This document shows, one piece after another, positions 44,618 through 53,306 of a stretch of DNA of 64,000 nt; the stretch's first letter is position 1, and every line of letters begins with the position of its first letter. A program made the position numbers and the translations under genes. Below the pieces are notes generated by a model. That model was not told where the DNA came from. It did not search any database and saw nothing but the letters and a program-made list of their open reading frames with translations. The DNA is from Fundidesulfovibrio magnetotacticus (GTDB taxonomy: Bacteria > Desulfobacterota > Desulfovibrionia > Desulfovibrionales > Desulfovibrionaceae), in assembly GCF_013019105.1 (NCBI RefSeq), contig NZ_BLTE01000018.1, positions 1 to 64,000 on the forward strand, written 5' to 3'.

Positions 44618-45758
44618 CGAGACGCCGCAACTGCCCGAGAACGCCGAGGGGTTCCTGGCCTGGTTGGCCGTGGAGAAAGGCTACGCCAACGCCACCCTGG
44701 AGGCCTACCGCGACGACCTTGTGGCCTTCGAGCGCTTTCTGGCCGGGCGGGGGCTGAGCACGGCCGAGCCCAAGGCCATCGGACGGCGCGAGATGCAGGG
44801 CTTTCTGGCCGAGCAGCACCGGCTGCGTCAGGCCCGCTCCAGCATGGGGCGCAGGCTCTCCTGCCTGCGCGGATTCTTCAAGCACCTCATCCGCCGGGGC
44901 GCGCTGGCCAAAAGCCCCCTGGACGGCCTGGCCAACCCCAAGCTGCCCCGCACCAACCCCAAGAGCCTCAACGTGGACCAGGCCTTCGCCCTGCTGGACT
45001 CGGCTCCCCAGGGCGGCGACCCCGTGCAGGCCCGGGACAAGGCCCTGGCAGAACTGCTCTACGGCTCGGGGCTGCGCGTCTCCGAGGCCCTGGGCCTCAA
45101 GCTGAACGACGTGGACGCGAACGGCGGGCTGGCACGGGTAACCGGCAAGGGCTCCAAGGAGCGCCTGGCCCCCCTCTCGGACACCTGCCGCCAGGCCCTT
45201 GCGGCCTACATGGCCCTGCGCCACGCCTTCTCGCCCCTGCCCTCGGAGCAGTCGCTATTCCTCGGGCTCAAGGGCAAGCCCTTGCAGCGCAGACAGGCCA
45301 ACCGTATCCTGGAGGGCCTGAGCCTTCAGGCCGGGCTGCCCGTGAGCGTGAACCCCCACGCCCTGCGTCACAGTTTCGCCAGCCACATGCTCCAGTCCGG
45401 GGCGGACATGCGCGCAGTGCAGGAGTTGCTGGGCCATTCGCGGCTCTCCACCACCCAGCGCTACACCCACCTGAACCTGGACCAGATCACCCGCGCCTAC
45501 GACAAGGCCCATCCCAGGTCCGGGACCGGAGAGGCGGAAGGGCACGGCAAGGACGCCAGTGCGGGCGAAACCCTCGCGCGCGCCGATACCGCAAAGGGCG
45601 TCGCGACGGGCAAGACGGGCAGGGCGGCCAAGGCCCGCAAACCTGCCCCTGTCGGCGAGGCGGGGGAGGTCGAAAAGTCCGGCAATCCGGGCCGGATTGT
45701 CGAGCCCGGCAGCACCGGCGCAGCGGGAAAAGGCGGCAAGGTCGGCAAGAAGGGGTAG
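44592..45758 (+). CDS. xerC: tyrosine recombinase XerC/XerD type with long C-terminal tail
   Basis: The core of about 310 residues is a Xer recombinase: SAM-like N-terminal domain (FLAWLAVEKGYANATLEAYR) and catalytic domain with Arg (LLYGSGLRVSEALGL), Lys (RVTGKGSKERLAPL), His-x-x-Arg (PHALRHSFASHML), and the second His and Tyr (LLGHSRLSTTQRYTHL). After RAYDKAHPRSGTG comes a low-complexity tail of about 75 residues rich in Gly, Ala and Lys. ATG at 44592 overlaps the GGDEF gene by 26 nt. XerC versus XerD cannot be told by eye, and no dif site was found. Confidence 0.93.
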   Translation: MCSTNARPDETPQLPENAEGFLAWLAVEKGYANATLEAYRDDLVAFERFLAGRGLSTAEPKAIGRREMQGFLAEQHRLRQARSSMGRRLSCLRGFFKHLIRRGALAKSPLDGLANPKLPRTNPKSLNVDQAFALLDSAPQGGDPVQARDKALAELLYGSGLRVSEALGLKLNDVDANGGLARVTGKGSKERLAPLSDTCRQALAAYMALRHAFSPLPSEQSLFLGLKGKPLQRRQANRILEGLSLQAGLPVSVNPHALRHSFASHMLQSGADMRAVQELLGHSRLSTTQRYTHLNLDQITRAYDKAHPRSGTGEAEGHGKDASAGETLARADTAKGVATGKTGRAAKARKPAPVGEAGEVEKSGNPGRIVEPGSTGAAGKGGKVGKKG

Positions 45759-46004
45759 GGCGCCCAGCCAGGTCCGGGTGTCGAGCCCGGCAAAAATGCA
45801 GGCCCGGCAGGGGGGCAAGGTCTGCGGGAACGGCGCGGCGGAAGGGTGGTGCGCTCCGGCGCATCAACCAATTCTTGCCATTTTTTTTCATTAGGGTCAT
45901 TCTGTCCACAGTTTCCAGGCTGAGTCCATCCGTTTCCCCCAACGTGCAAAAGGCCGTCAGGCGGCGAGAGGGGGCGCTTTCCCGGCGCCCGCGAGGCTTC
46001 GGTC

Positions 46005-46775
46005 ATGTCCAAGAACAAACCCGCGCCTATCATCGTCAAGAAGGAAGAGGGCGGCCACGGCGGACACCACGGCGGCAGCTGGAAGGTTGCCTACGCGGAC
46101 TTCGTCACGGCCATGATGGCCCTTTTCCTGCTCTTGTGGCTCACCATGGCGCTCAAGCCCCAGCAGAAGGTGCAGCTCTCGGCCTTTTTCCAGGACCAGG
46201 AACTGCCCAAACGTGAGAAGCCCGAGGAAACCGTGGTGATGCCCACCTACATCGCCAAGGACGCTCAGCAGGGCACCCCGCAGTTCAAGCTCTCCCAGGA
46301 AGAGCAGTTCAAGTACGAAGTGGCCCTGATGATCAAGCAACTCATGGAGAACAACCCCAACCTCCAGAAGAACTCCGGCGTCAGTTCCCAGAAGGTGGGC
46401 GTGCTCCTGCACGTGAACTCCTCCGTTATGTTTCAGCCCGGCTCACCCGCCCTCAAGCCCGAGGCCATGAAGCTCCTGGACGACGTGGTGGGCACGCTGA
46501 AAAAGATAAAGGTCAACCTCGTGGTGCGCGGCCACACCGACGACATCGAGGCCGGAAAGAACAGCAACGTCTCCAAGTTCGAGCTCTCGGCCCTGCGCGC
46601 CGCCACCTGCGTGCGCTACATCATCGAAAAAGGGGGCATCGCGGCCACGCGCGTCAAGGCCGCTGCCTACGCCGACAGCATGCCCATCGCTCCAAACACC
46701 TCCGACCAGAACCGGAGCATCAACCGCCGTGTGGAATTCTTCTACCATTCCGAAGACATGGCGAACATCTACTAG
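46005..46775 (+). CDS. motB: flagellar motor stator protein MotB
   Basis: The 256-residue protein has the MotB N-terminal motif with the single membrane helix and proton-carrying Asp (AYADFVTAMMALFLLLWLTM) and a C-terminal OmpA-like peptidoglycan-binding domain (INRRVEFFYHSEDM at the end and VVRGHTDDIEAGKN). MotB anchors the stator to the cell wall. A His/Gly-rich stretch precedes the helix. MotA is not next to it, so either it is encoded elsewhere or this copy is a paralogue. The 246-nt gap upstream (45759-46004) shows no gene. Confidence 0.95.
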   Translation: MSKNKPAPIIVKKEEGGHGGHHGGSWKVAYADFVTAMMALFLLLWLTMALKPQQKVQLSAFFQDQELPKREKPEETVVMPTYIAKDAQQGTPQFKLSQEEQFKYEVALMIKQLMENNPNLQKNSGVSSQKVGVLLHVNSSVMFQPGSPALKPEAMKLLDDVVGTLKKIKVNLVVRGHTDDIEAGKNSNVSKFELSALRAATCVRYIIEKGGIAATRVKAAAYADSMPIAPNTSDQNRSINRRVEFFYHSEDMANIY

Positions 46776-46817
46776 GCAGGCGCTCCCCGTGCCGCCGCGC
46801 CTCGCGCATCCCTGGCC

Positions 46818-47546
46818 GTGATCACCCTGCTCACGCCCGAGATCGCCTTTCCCGACCCCGAATCGGCCGGCCCCGACGGACTGCTTGCCGTGGGCGGGGA
46901 CCTGGGCGTCCCGCGCCTGCTCAAGGCCTATTCCGAGGGCATCTTTCCCTGGTACAACGACGAGCACCCCATTCTCTGGTGGTCGCCCGATCCCCGGCCC
47001 GTGCTCCTGCCGCGCAGGCTGCGCCTGGCCCGCCGCCTCCGCCGGTATCTGGGCTCGCACCCCTTCCAGGTGGAGGCCGACCGGGACTTCCAGGCCGTGA
47101 TCAGCGCCTGCGCCGTGGCCGAGCGCCCCGGCCAGGCCGGGACGTGGCTCACCGCGGACATGATCCGCGCCTACGCGCGCCTGCACCACGCCGGGCACGC
47201 CCACTGCGTGGAATGCCGTCTGGACGGACGCCTCGCGGGGGGGATATACGGCGTGGCCGTGGGGCGCGCCTTTTTCGGGGAGTCCATGTTCCACACGTGC
47301 TCCCACGCCTCCAAGGTGGCCTTCGCGCACCTGGTCTGGCATCTGGCGGACCTGGGCTTCCTGTTCATGGACTGCCAGCAGGCCACGCCCCACGTGATGC
47401 GCTTCGGCGCCGTGGAGATTCCCCGGCGCGATTTCACGGCCCTGGTCCGGCGCGCGGCCTCCGTGCGGGCGGAGCCCGGCAAATGGACAACCCCGGCCTG
47501 GTGGAGCGATCCCCCGGCCGTCAAGGAGAGAGCCCGTGCAAGCTGA
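46818..47546 (+). CDS. aat: leucyl/phenylalanyl-tRNA-protein transferase
   Basis: Aat adds Leu or Phe to proteins starting with Lys or Arg, marking them for ClpAP. The 242 residues show GPDGLLAVGGDLGVPRLLKA, YSEGIFPWYNDEHPILWWSP, AHCVECRLDGRLAGGIYGVA and MDCQQATPHVMRFGAVEI. GTG at 46818. Its final codons overlap the start of the candidate selenoprotein, whose ribosome site lies inside this gene. Confidence 0.97.
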   Translation: MITLLTPEIAFPDPESAGPDGLLAVGGDLGVPRLLKAYSEGIFPWYNDEHPILWWSPDPRPVLLPRRLRLARRLRRYLGSHPFQVEADRDFQAVISACAVAERPGQAGTWLTADMIRAYARLHHAGHAHCVECRLDGRLAGGIYGVAVGRAFFGESMFHTCSHASKVAFAHLVWHLADLGFLFMDCQQATPHVMRFGAVEIPRRDFTALVRRAASVRAEPGKWTTPAWWSDPPAVKERARAS

Positions 47547-47766
47547 ACAGATCGTCCTGGACGTTCGCGGCAAGTGTTGAGGGGTGGGCGCGGAGGTCGG
47601 GTGGCACCTCCGGTTCGTCCAGGCCCGCGTGGTTGACGTGTGGGCCAATCCGTCGCAGGCTTCCGTCTTCCGGGAGCTGGCGGCCACGTTCGGGCAGTGG
47701 GCCTTGTCCGAGGAGACCGTGGGCGACGCCCTGCGCCTGCGTTTCGAGCGCAAGGCCCCCGCCTGA
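47536..47766 (+). CDS. candidate selenocysteine-containing TusA-like protein (in-frame TGA)
   Basis: GTG at 47536 has AAGGAG with a 7-nt spacer. The frame runs 14 codons to TGA at 47578-47580, then continues open for 61 codons with the host's high-GC3 codon choice. Reading TGA as Sec gives 76 residues, exactly TusA-sized. The start LDVRGKC-Sec fits the TusA pattern LDxxGxxC, with Sec in place of the catalytic Cys; the usual following Pro is Gly. Predicted order strand-helix-strand-helix-strand-strand (VVDVWANPS, VFRELAATFGQWA, ALRLRFERK) also matches TusA. A 7-bp hairpin 11 nt past the TGA resembles a bacterial SECIS. Known TusA proteins relay sulfur. Alternatives: a real stop followed by a separate 60-residue ORF from GTG 47584, or a pseudogene. 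The Sec reading is inference. Confidence 0.65.
47578..47612 (+). promoter_or_regulatory. candidate bacterial SECIS element with UGA codon
   Basis: After UGA (47578-47580) a perfect 7-bp stem CGGAGGT/ACCTCCG (47591-47597 with 47606-47612) closes an 8-nt loop CGGGTGGC containing GGU. The loop begins about 18 nt past the UGA, within the range where SelB-recognised bacterial SECIS loops lie (16-37 nt), and G-U in the apical loop is the known feature. The region is GC-rich, so hairpins by chance are common. Confidence 0.5.
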
Positions 47767-47776
47767 GGAGGCTTTC

Positions 47777-48562
47777 GTGCGCCTTCCCTGGCTGATTCCG
47801 ATCCTGCTTTTGTCCCTGGCGGCCTTCTCGCCCCTGGCGGGCTGCGACTCCGCGCCCTACACGGAGCGCAGGCAGCTCATCGTCATCCCCGAGAACCAGG
47901 AGCGGGCCATGGGGGCGCGCGCCGCGCGCGACATCCTCCAGACCGAGCGCCAGAGCCGCAACCCCAAGCTCGTCGACGCCGTGACCCGCGCGGGCAAGCG
48001 CATCGCCGCCGTAAGCGGGCGGCCGGACCTGGACTGGGCCTTCCACGTGCTGGAAAACGACACCGTGCCCAACGCCTTCTGCCTGCCCGGCGGGGCCATT
48101 TTCGTCTACACGGGCCTGTTCAAATACGTACAGAACGAGGACCAGCTGGCCACGGTGATGGCCCACGAGGTGGCCCACGCCCTGGCGCGCCACGGCGCGG
48201 AGCGCGCGACCCTGGAGATGGCCACCCAGTTCGGGGCCATGCTCCTGGACATGTTCCTGAGCGAGGAGGACCCGCGCCTGGGCCAGCTTGCCAGCAAGGT
48301 CTGGGGCTACGGGGCCAGCCTGGGCATGATGCTCCCCTACAGCCGCAAGCAGGAGCTGGAGGCCGACGCCATCGGGCTTCGGCTCATGCGGCAGGCGGGT
48401 TACGACATGAACGCCGCGCTGGCCTTCTGGGAGAACATGAAGAAGAACCCCCAGGCCTCGCGGGTGTTCGCCTTCCTCTCCACCCACCCCACCGACGACA
48501 AGCGCATCGAACGCATCCGCGAGGAAATCGCCAGGCTGCGTGAGGATCAGAAACCCTCCTGA
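47777..48562 (+). CDS. M48-family metalloprotease lipoprotein
   Basis: GTG at 47777 with GAGGAGG upstream gives 261 residues. The lipoprotein signal ends in PLAGC. The zinc-protease signature is MAHEVAHALARHG (HExxH) with the third ligand Glu in ELEADAIGLRLM. This matches the LoiP/BepA-like envelope peptidases that degrade misfolded outer-membrane proteins. It lies 10 nt from the candidate selenoprotein, which suggests shared transcription. Confidence 0.93.
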   Translation: MRLPWLIPILLLSLAAFSPLAGCDSAPYTERRQLIVIPENQERAMGARAARDILQTERQSRNPKLVDAVTRAGKRIAAVSGRPDLDWAFHVLENDTVPNAFCLPGGAIFVYTGLFKYVQNEDQLATVMAHEVAHALARHGAERATLEMATQFGAMLLDMFLSEEDPRLGQLASKVWGYGASLGMMLPYSRKQELEADAIGLRLMRQAGYDMNAALAFWENMKKNPQASRVFAFLSTHPTDDKRIERIREEIARLREDQKPS

Positions 48563-48573
48563 GCCTCCACGCA

Positions 48574-48609
48574 AAGACGGCGGCCCGCCCCTTCCGGGAC
48601 GGACCGCCG
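48574..48609 (-). terminator. hairpin after the ACT/paaK genes
   Basis: An imperfect GC-rich hairpin (GGCGGTCCG...CGGGCCGCC on the minus strand) is followed by GTCTTTGCG. It sits between the convergent M48 and ACT genes. Confidence 0.55.
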
Positions 48610-48656
48610 CCGCGATGTCGCGCCCGGCTCGGCCGGGGCGTGAGGGCTCGCCGGGG

Positions 48657-49088
48657 CTAGAGGTTGTAGAGCACGTCGCCGGGAATCACCCGGATTCCCT
48701 TCTGGCCCAGCAGTTCGATGGCCTGGTCGGTCTTGTCGAAGCGGAAGACGATGATGGCCGTCTTGGAGCTCTGCTGCACGAAGGCGTACATGTATTCCAC
48801 GTTGACGCCCCCGGCCGAGAGCACCTGCAGGATGGCGTTGAGCCCGCCGGGCCTGTCGTCCACCTCCACGGCCACCACGGAGGTGCGGCCCACGGTGAAG
48901 CCGTGCTCCTTGAGGGCTTTCTTGGCCTTCTCGTGGTCGGAGACGATGAGGCGCAGGATGCCGAAGTCGGAGGTGTCGGCCAGGGAAAGGGCGCGGATGC
49001 TCACGCCGGTCTCGGCCAGAATGCGGGTAACTTCCTCCAGGCGTCCGGCCCGGTTTTCCAGGAAGATGGAGATCTGCTCGACTTTCAT
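48657..49088 (-). CDS. tandem ACT-domain protein
   Basis: The 143 residues form two ACT domains: [20 protein letters not shown] at the start and [20 protein letters not shown] in the middle. Free-standing ACT proteins bind amino acids and regulate partner proteins. This gene follows paaK on the same strand (114 nt apart), an arrangement often seen in sulfate reducers, so it is probably a regulator or partner in aryl-acid or amino-acid metabolism. Confidence 0.9.
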   Translation of the reverse strand: MKVEQISIFLENRAGRLEEVTRILAETGVSIRALSLADTSDFGILRLIVSDHEKAKKALKEHGFTVGRTSVVAVEVDDRPGGLNAILQVLSAGGVNVEYMYAFVQQSSKTAIIVFRFDKTDQAIELLGQKGIRVIPGDVLYNL

Positions 49089-49202
49089 GGACTTCCCCCG
49101 GTGTCGCGCGGGCCGGGGCCTTGCGGCCCCCCGCCCGCGCGGGCGAATGGTTTGCGCGCCGCGTCCCGGGGACGCGGCGGCGTCGTGCGATCCGGCTCCG
49201 GC

Positions 49203-50507
49203 CTAGGCCTGCTTGCGCAGGTCGAGGATGCGCTTGGCCTTGCCCTCGGAGCGCTGGATGCTCCTGGGCTCCACGAGCTTCACCTGGGCCGTCACGCCCA
49301 GGTAGTCCTTGATGTTCTTGACGATCTTCAGTTCGGTGCGCTGAAGGTTCTTGATCTCGTCCGAGAAGAGCTTCTCGTCCACTTCAACCTGCACCTCCAG
49401 GGTGTCCAGGTTGCCCTCGCGCTTGACCACCAGAAGGTAGTGGGGGGCCACGCCCTCGGTCTCCAGGAGGATGGACTCGATCTGGCTGGGGAACACGTTC
49501 ACCCCGCGGATGATGAGCATGTCGTCGGAGCGGCCCATCATGCGGTGCACGCGGGCGAAGGTGCGTCCGCAACGGCAGGGGGTGATGTCGAGCTTGGTGA
49601 TGTCGCGGGTGCGGTAGCGGATGAGGGGCTGGGCCTCCTTGGTGAGCGTGGTGATCACCAGCTCGCCCACCTCGCCCGGGGGGAGCACTTCCAGGGTGTC
49701 GGGATCGATGATCTCCACCAGGAAATGGTCTTCCATGATGTGCAGGCCCTTCTGGGCCACGCAGCATTCGATGCCAACGCCCGGCCCCATGATCTCCGAG
49801 AGGCCGTAGATGTCGATGGCGGTGATGCCCATCTTCTCCTCGATGTCGCGGCGCATCTCCTCGGTCCAGGGCTCGGCCCCGAAGATGCCGATGCGCAGCG
49901 GCAGGTCCTTGATGCGCACGCCCGCCTCCAGGGCGGCCTCGTGGAGCACCAGGGCGTAGGAGGGCGTGGAGCAGATCACCGTGGGGCCGAAATCCTTGAG
50001 GAGCATCACCTGGCGCTTGGTGCCTCCACCCGAGACGGGCACGATGATGGCCCCCAGTTCTTCGGCACCGTAGTGCGCGCCCAGGCCGCCCGTGAACAGG
50101 CCGTAGCCGTAGGCGTTGTGGATGATGTCCAGGGCCGAGGCGCCCGAGGCCACGAAGCAGCGCGCCATGAGCCTGGCCCAGTTGCGCACGTCGCGGTGGG
50201 TATAGCCCACCACCGTGGACTTGCCCGTGGTGCCCGAAGAGGCGTGGATGCGCACCACGTTCTCCTTGGGCACGGCGAAGAGCCCGAAGGGATAATGATT
50301 GCGCAGGTCCTGCTTCTCGGTGAAAGGCAGGAGCTTCAGGTCGCTCAGGGAGCGGATGTCCGAGGGTTTCACCCCCATCTCGTCGAACTTCTGGCGGTAA
50401 AAGCCCACGTTGGCGTGGACTCGTCCCACCAGGGACTTCAGGCGGGAAAGTTGCAGGGCTTCAAGGTCTTCCCTGGGCAGGGTTTCCAGGTCCACGTCGT
50501 AGATCAT
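49203..50507 (-). CDS. paaK: phenylacetate-CoA ligase family protein
   Basis: The 434-residue enzyme activates an aryl acid (phenylacetate or a relative such as indoleacetate) to its CoA thioester with ATP. ATG at 50507 has GGAGGTGA upstream. Motifs: the P-loop [17 protein letters not shown], the adenylate motif [31 protein letters not shown] and the C-terminal flap [14 protein letters not shown]-like segment ([20 protein letters not shown]). No ring-epoxidase or reductase genes lie nearby, so the role could be in anaerobic use of aromatic amino acids through arylacetates. Confidence 0.93.
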   Translation of the reverse strand: MIYDVDLETLPREDLEALQLSRLKSLVGRVHANVGFYRQKFDEMGVKPSDIRSLSDLKLLPFTEKQDLRNHYPFGLFAVPKENVVRIHASSGTTGKSTVVGYTHRDVRNWARLMARCFVASGASALDIIHNAYGYGLFTGGLGAHYGAEELGAIIVPVSGGGTKRQVMLLKDFGPTVICSTPSYALVLHEAALEAGVRIKDLPLRIGIFGAEPWTEEMRRDIEEKMGITAIDIYGLSEIMGPGVGIECCVAQKGLHIMEDHFLVEIIDPDTLEVLPPGEVGELVITTLTKEAQPLIRYRTRDITKLDITPCRCGRTFARVHRMMGRSDDMLIIRGVNVFPSQIESILLETEGVAPHYLLVVKREGNLDTLEVQVEVDEKLFSDEIKNLQRTELKIVKNIKDYLGVTAQVKLVEPRSIQRSEGKAKRILDLRKQA

Positions 50508-50639
50508 GGGGGCGTCACCTCCGTTGAATGCGCGTCCAACGATTCCTGCCCGATTCCGCGCTCGCCAGTCAATAACCTGGGCGGATTGCGTTGCGGCCCG
50601 GGGGCAAAGTCTGTACGAAGGGGCCACGGAAAAAAGGAC

Positions 50640-51041
50640 ATGACCATCAAGAAAAAAGCCCCCGGCATCCCTACTGTCGACAAGGTCCGCCTCGTGGCCG
50701 AATGGCTCCTGGAAAAAAAGGCCGCCGACCTCGTGGCCTTCGACGTCTCCAGGCTGTGCACCGTCACCGAGGCCATGATCGTGGCCACCGCCGCCAACGT
50801 CCGCCAGGCCCAGGCCCTGGCCGACCACGTCCTCGCCCGCTGCGGCGAGGAGCAGGTCCCCTTCCTGGGCATGGACGGCTTCAAGACCGGCCAGTGGATC
50901 CTCGTTGATCTGAACGACGTGCTTGTGCACATCTTCCAGGAAGACGCTCGCCAGTTCTACAACATCGAAGGCCTCTGGGCCGAGGGCGCGCCCATCGCGT
51001 TGCCCGATGCCGCCAAGGTCCCCGCCGGAACGCCGCTATGA
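50640..51041 (+). CDS. rsfS: ribosome silencing factor RsfS (Iojap)
   Basis: RsfS binds ribosomal protein uL14 and blocks subunit joining when nutrients are short. The 133-residue protein carries the Iojap domain: [40 protein letters not shown], then [20 protein letters not shown] ending with [11 protein letters not shown] at 50640 follows AAAAAGGAC; the frame is open far upstream without coding character. Its stop overlaps the gpmI start (ATGA). Confidence 0.96.
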   Translation: MTIKKKAPGIPTVDKVRLVAEWLLEKKAADLVAFDVSRLCTVTEAMIVATAANVRQAQALADHVLARCGEEQVPFLGMDGFKTGQWILVDLNDVLVHIFQEDARQFYNIEGLWAEGAPIALPDAAKVPAGTPL

Positions 51042-52576
51042 ATCCCGGCCCCACCCTGTTGCTCATCCTGGACGGCTGGGGCCTGGCCCCAGCCGGGCCA
51101 GGCAACGCCGTGACCCTGGCCCACCCCGCCTGTCTGGAGGGCCTCGCCGCCAGCCGCCCCACGGCGCGCCTGAAGTGCTCGGGCCGCTCCGTGGGCCTGC
51201 CCGACGGCTTCATGGGCAACTCCGAGGTGGGGCACATGAACATCGGCGCGGGCCGCGTGGTGTATCAGGACATGACCCGCATCGACGTGGCCATCGAGGA
51301 GGGCGCCCTGCGCGCCAACCCCGTGCTCAAGGATCTGGCCTCGGCCGTGAAGGCCTCAGGCGGGAGCCTGCAGCTGATGGGGCTGGTCTCGGACGGGGGC
51401 GTGCACAGCCACCTGAAGCATCTTGAAGCGTTACTAGAAACGTTTCAAGCTCTAGGTGTTTCAAAGGTTTACGTGCACTGCTTCCTGGACGGACGCGATA
51501 CGCCGCCCAGTTCCGGGGCGGGCTACGTGCAGGCGCTGACCAAAGCCATGGAGCGTATCGGCTGCGGGGCCGTGGCCTCCGTGACCGGGCGCTTCTACGC
51601 CATGGACCGCGACAAGCGCTGGGAACGTGTGGCCGAGGCCTACGCCGCGCTCACCTCCGGGCAGGGCATCCTGGCCGCCGACCCCGTGGAGGCCGTGCGC
51701 CAGGCCTACGCCGAGGGCCAGACCGATGAGTTCGTCAAACCCCGGCTCATGGCCGGTCCTGACGGCAGGCCCCAGGGGCTGATCGGCGACGGCGACGCGG
51801 TGTTCTTTTTCAACTTCCGGGCCGACCGCGCCCGGGAGATCACCCGGGCCTTCACCGACCCGGCCTTCGACGCCTTCCCCCGCGCCAAGGTTCCTCAGCT
51901 GGCCGGGTTCGCCACCATGACCGAATACGACGCCTCCTTCGGCCTGCCCTGCGCCTTCGGCCCCGAGGAGATCACCCAGACCCTGGGTCAGGTCTTCTCC
52001 GAGGCGGGCATGAAGCAGTTGCGCATCGCCGAGACCGAAAAATACGCCCACGTCACCTACTTCCTCAACGGAGGCCGCGAGGAGCCCTTCCCCGGCGAAG
52101 AGCGCCTCCTCGTGCCCTCGCCCCGCGAGGTGGCCACCTACGACCTCAAGCCCCGCATGAGCGCCCCGGAGGTGACCGACGCCCTCGTCGCCGCCCTGGA
52201 CAAGGGCTACGGGCTGGTGGTGTGCAACCTGGCCAACCTGGACATGGTGGGCCACACCGGGGTGTTGGAGGCGGCCGTGGAGGCCTGTCGCACGGTGGAC
52301 GGCTGCGTGGAGCGCATCCTGGCGGCCGTGCTGGCGCGCGGAGGCCGCGCCCTGGTCACGGCGGACCACGGCAACGCCGAGGAGATGATCGACGCCTCGG
52401 GCGGCCCCATGACAGCCCACACCCTCAACGAGGTCCCGGTGATCCTGGTGGATCCGTCCCGTCCAGGAGCCAAGCTGGCCGACGGCCGCCTGGCCGACGT
52501 GGCCCCCACCATCCTGGAAATGGCCGGGCTCCCCAAACCCGCCGCCATGACCGGCACGTCGCTTCTGAGAGGCTAG
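51038..52576 (+). CDS. gpmI: 2,3-bisphosphoglycerate-independent phosphoglycerate mutase
   Basis: GpmI interconverts 3- and 2-phosphoglycerate with two Mn ions. The 512 residues show the alkaline-phosphatase-type start TLLLILDGWG, the phosphoserine nucleophile in GNSEVGHMNIGAGR, the mutase domain LVSDGGVHSHLKHLEALLET, YFLNGGREEPFPGEER and VCNLANLDMVGHTGVLEA with metal ligands, and TADHGNAEEMID. It is translationally coupled to rsfS. Confidence 0.98.
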   Translation: MNPGPTLLLILDGWGLAPAGPGNAVTLAHPACLEGLAASRPTARLKCSGRSVGLPDGFMGNSEVGHMNIGAGRVVYQDMTRIDVAIEEGALRANPVLKDLASAVKASGGSLQLMGLVSDGGVHSHLKHLEALLETFQALGVSKVYVHCFLDGRDTPPSSGAGYVQALTKAMERIGCGAVASVTGRFYAMDRDKRWERVAEAYAALTSGQGILAADPVEAVRQAYAEGQTDEFVKPRLMAGPDGRPQGLIGDGDAVFFFNFRADRAREITRAFTDPAFDAFPRAKVPQLAGFATMTEYDASFGLPCAFGPEEITQTLGQVFSEAGMKQLRIAETEKYAHVTYFLNGGREEPFPGEERLLVPSPREVATYDLKPRMSAPEVTDALVAALDKGYGLVVCNLANLDMVGHTGVLEAAVEACRTVDGCVERILAAVLARGGRALVTADHGNAEEMIDASGGPMTAHTLNEVPVILVDPSRPGAKLADGRLADVAPTILEMAGLPKPAAMTGTSLLRG

Positions 52577-52581
52577 CCCGC

Positions 52582-52824
52582 ATGTCCGAGAGGAAGAAGC
52601 CCGTCACCCCCGTGAAGCCCAGCGGCCTGGAGCTGGTCTATCTCTATCCCTGCCCTTTCTGCGTGCGCGAGGTGCCGCTCATCGCGCCCACCAAGCCCAC
52701 CATGGCCCAATGCGACGCCTGCCACCAGCGTTTCCCCGTGGTGCCCGCGGACGAAAAGCTCGTGCGCTTCCTGAAAATCATGACCGCCAACGGCCGCGCG
52801 GGCATCGACCCGGACTTCCTTTAA
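52582..52824 (+). CDS. small zinc-ribbon protein
   Basis: The 80-residue protein has two CxxC pairs, PCPFC and CDACHQRF, spaced as a zinc ribbon, followed by a helical end (KLVRFLKIMTANGRAG). ATG lies five bases after the gpmI stop. Function unknown; perhaps a small regulator co-transcribed with gpmI. Confidence 0.8.
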   Translation: MSERKKPVTPVKPSGLELVYLYPCPFCVREVPLIAPTKPTMAQCDACHQRFPVVPADEKLVRFLKIMTANGRAGIDPDFL

Positions 52825-53306
52825 AGATTGCCGCCGACCATTGAGGCTTTTCGACGGCGGGCATGCCATGGGGCGCGCCCGCCGTTCTTTTTGGAGCCCG
52901 CCTGGAACGTTTGCGTGAAGCATGCCCGAGGCACGGGTCATGAAACGAGGACGCCGGACCGACCGAACGCCGTCGCGCGGCTGCTGGTCCTGGCGGATCG
53001 AGGCACCGGGCCCGCGTGACTCCATGACGCCGCCGCCCGGGGCGTCCGGGCTGTCGGAACGGACGGCCCTGGAGGCGGCGTCATGCTCCCGCGCTTGCGT
53101 CACCTCCTCGAAGACCAGGGCCTGCTGTTTGCCGAGGAAGCCGACACTTCAGGCCGGTCGAAGGAGAGGGCGTCGTCGCGGTTGCTCGCGGCAGCGTCAC
53201 TCGCGTTGCGTCTTCAATAATCCGCCCATGCGGATTGTTAAAGCAAGTAAGCAAAACCATTGAGTTAAGTTTTGAAAACATCTTCATGTTCTTCAAAATC
53301 GCGACA
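52825..53306. other. intergenic region, no gene seen
   Basis: It holds no convincing frame. An AATCCGC/GCGGATT hairpin with a four-base loop lies at 53219-53236, and an AT-rich stretch follows to about 53310. The hairpin has no U-run on either strand; the area between two convergent operons may contain terminators that I cannot define. Confidence 0.5.

Noticed and set aside
47584-47766. Separate 60-residue gene starting with GTG after the TGA
   Set aside because: No ribosome site precedes GTG 47584, whereas the upstream GTG at 47536 has a strong one in the same frame; the TGA is better read as Sec, though this is not settled.
52922-53263. 113-residue plus-strand open frame
   Set aside because: Arg/Cys-rich with no coding bias or motif, and no ribosome site.
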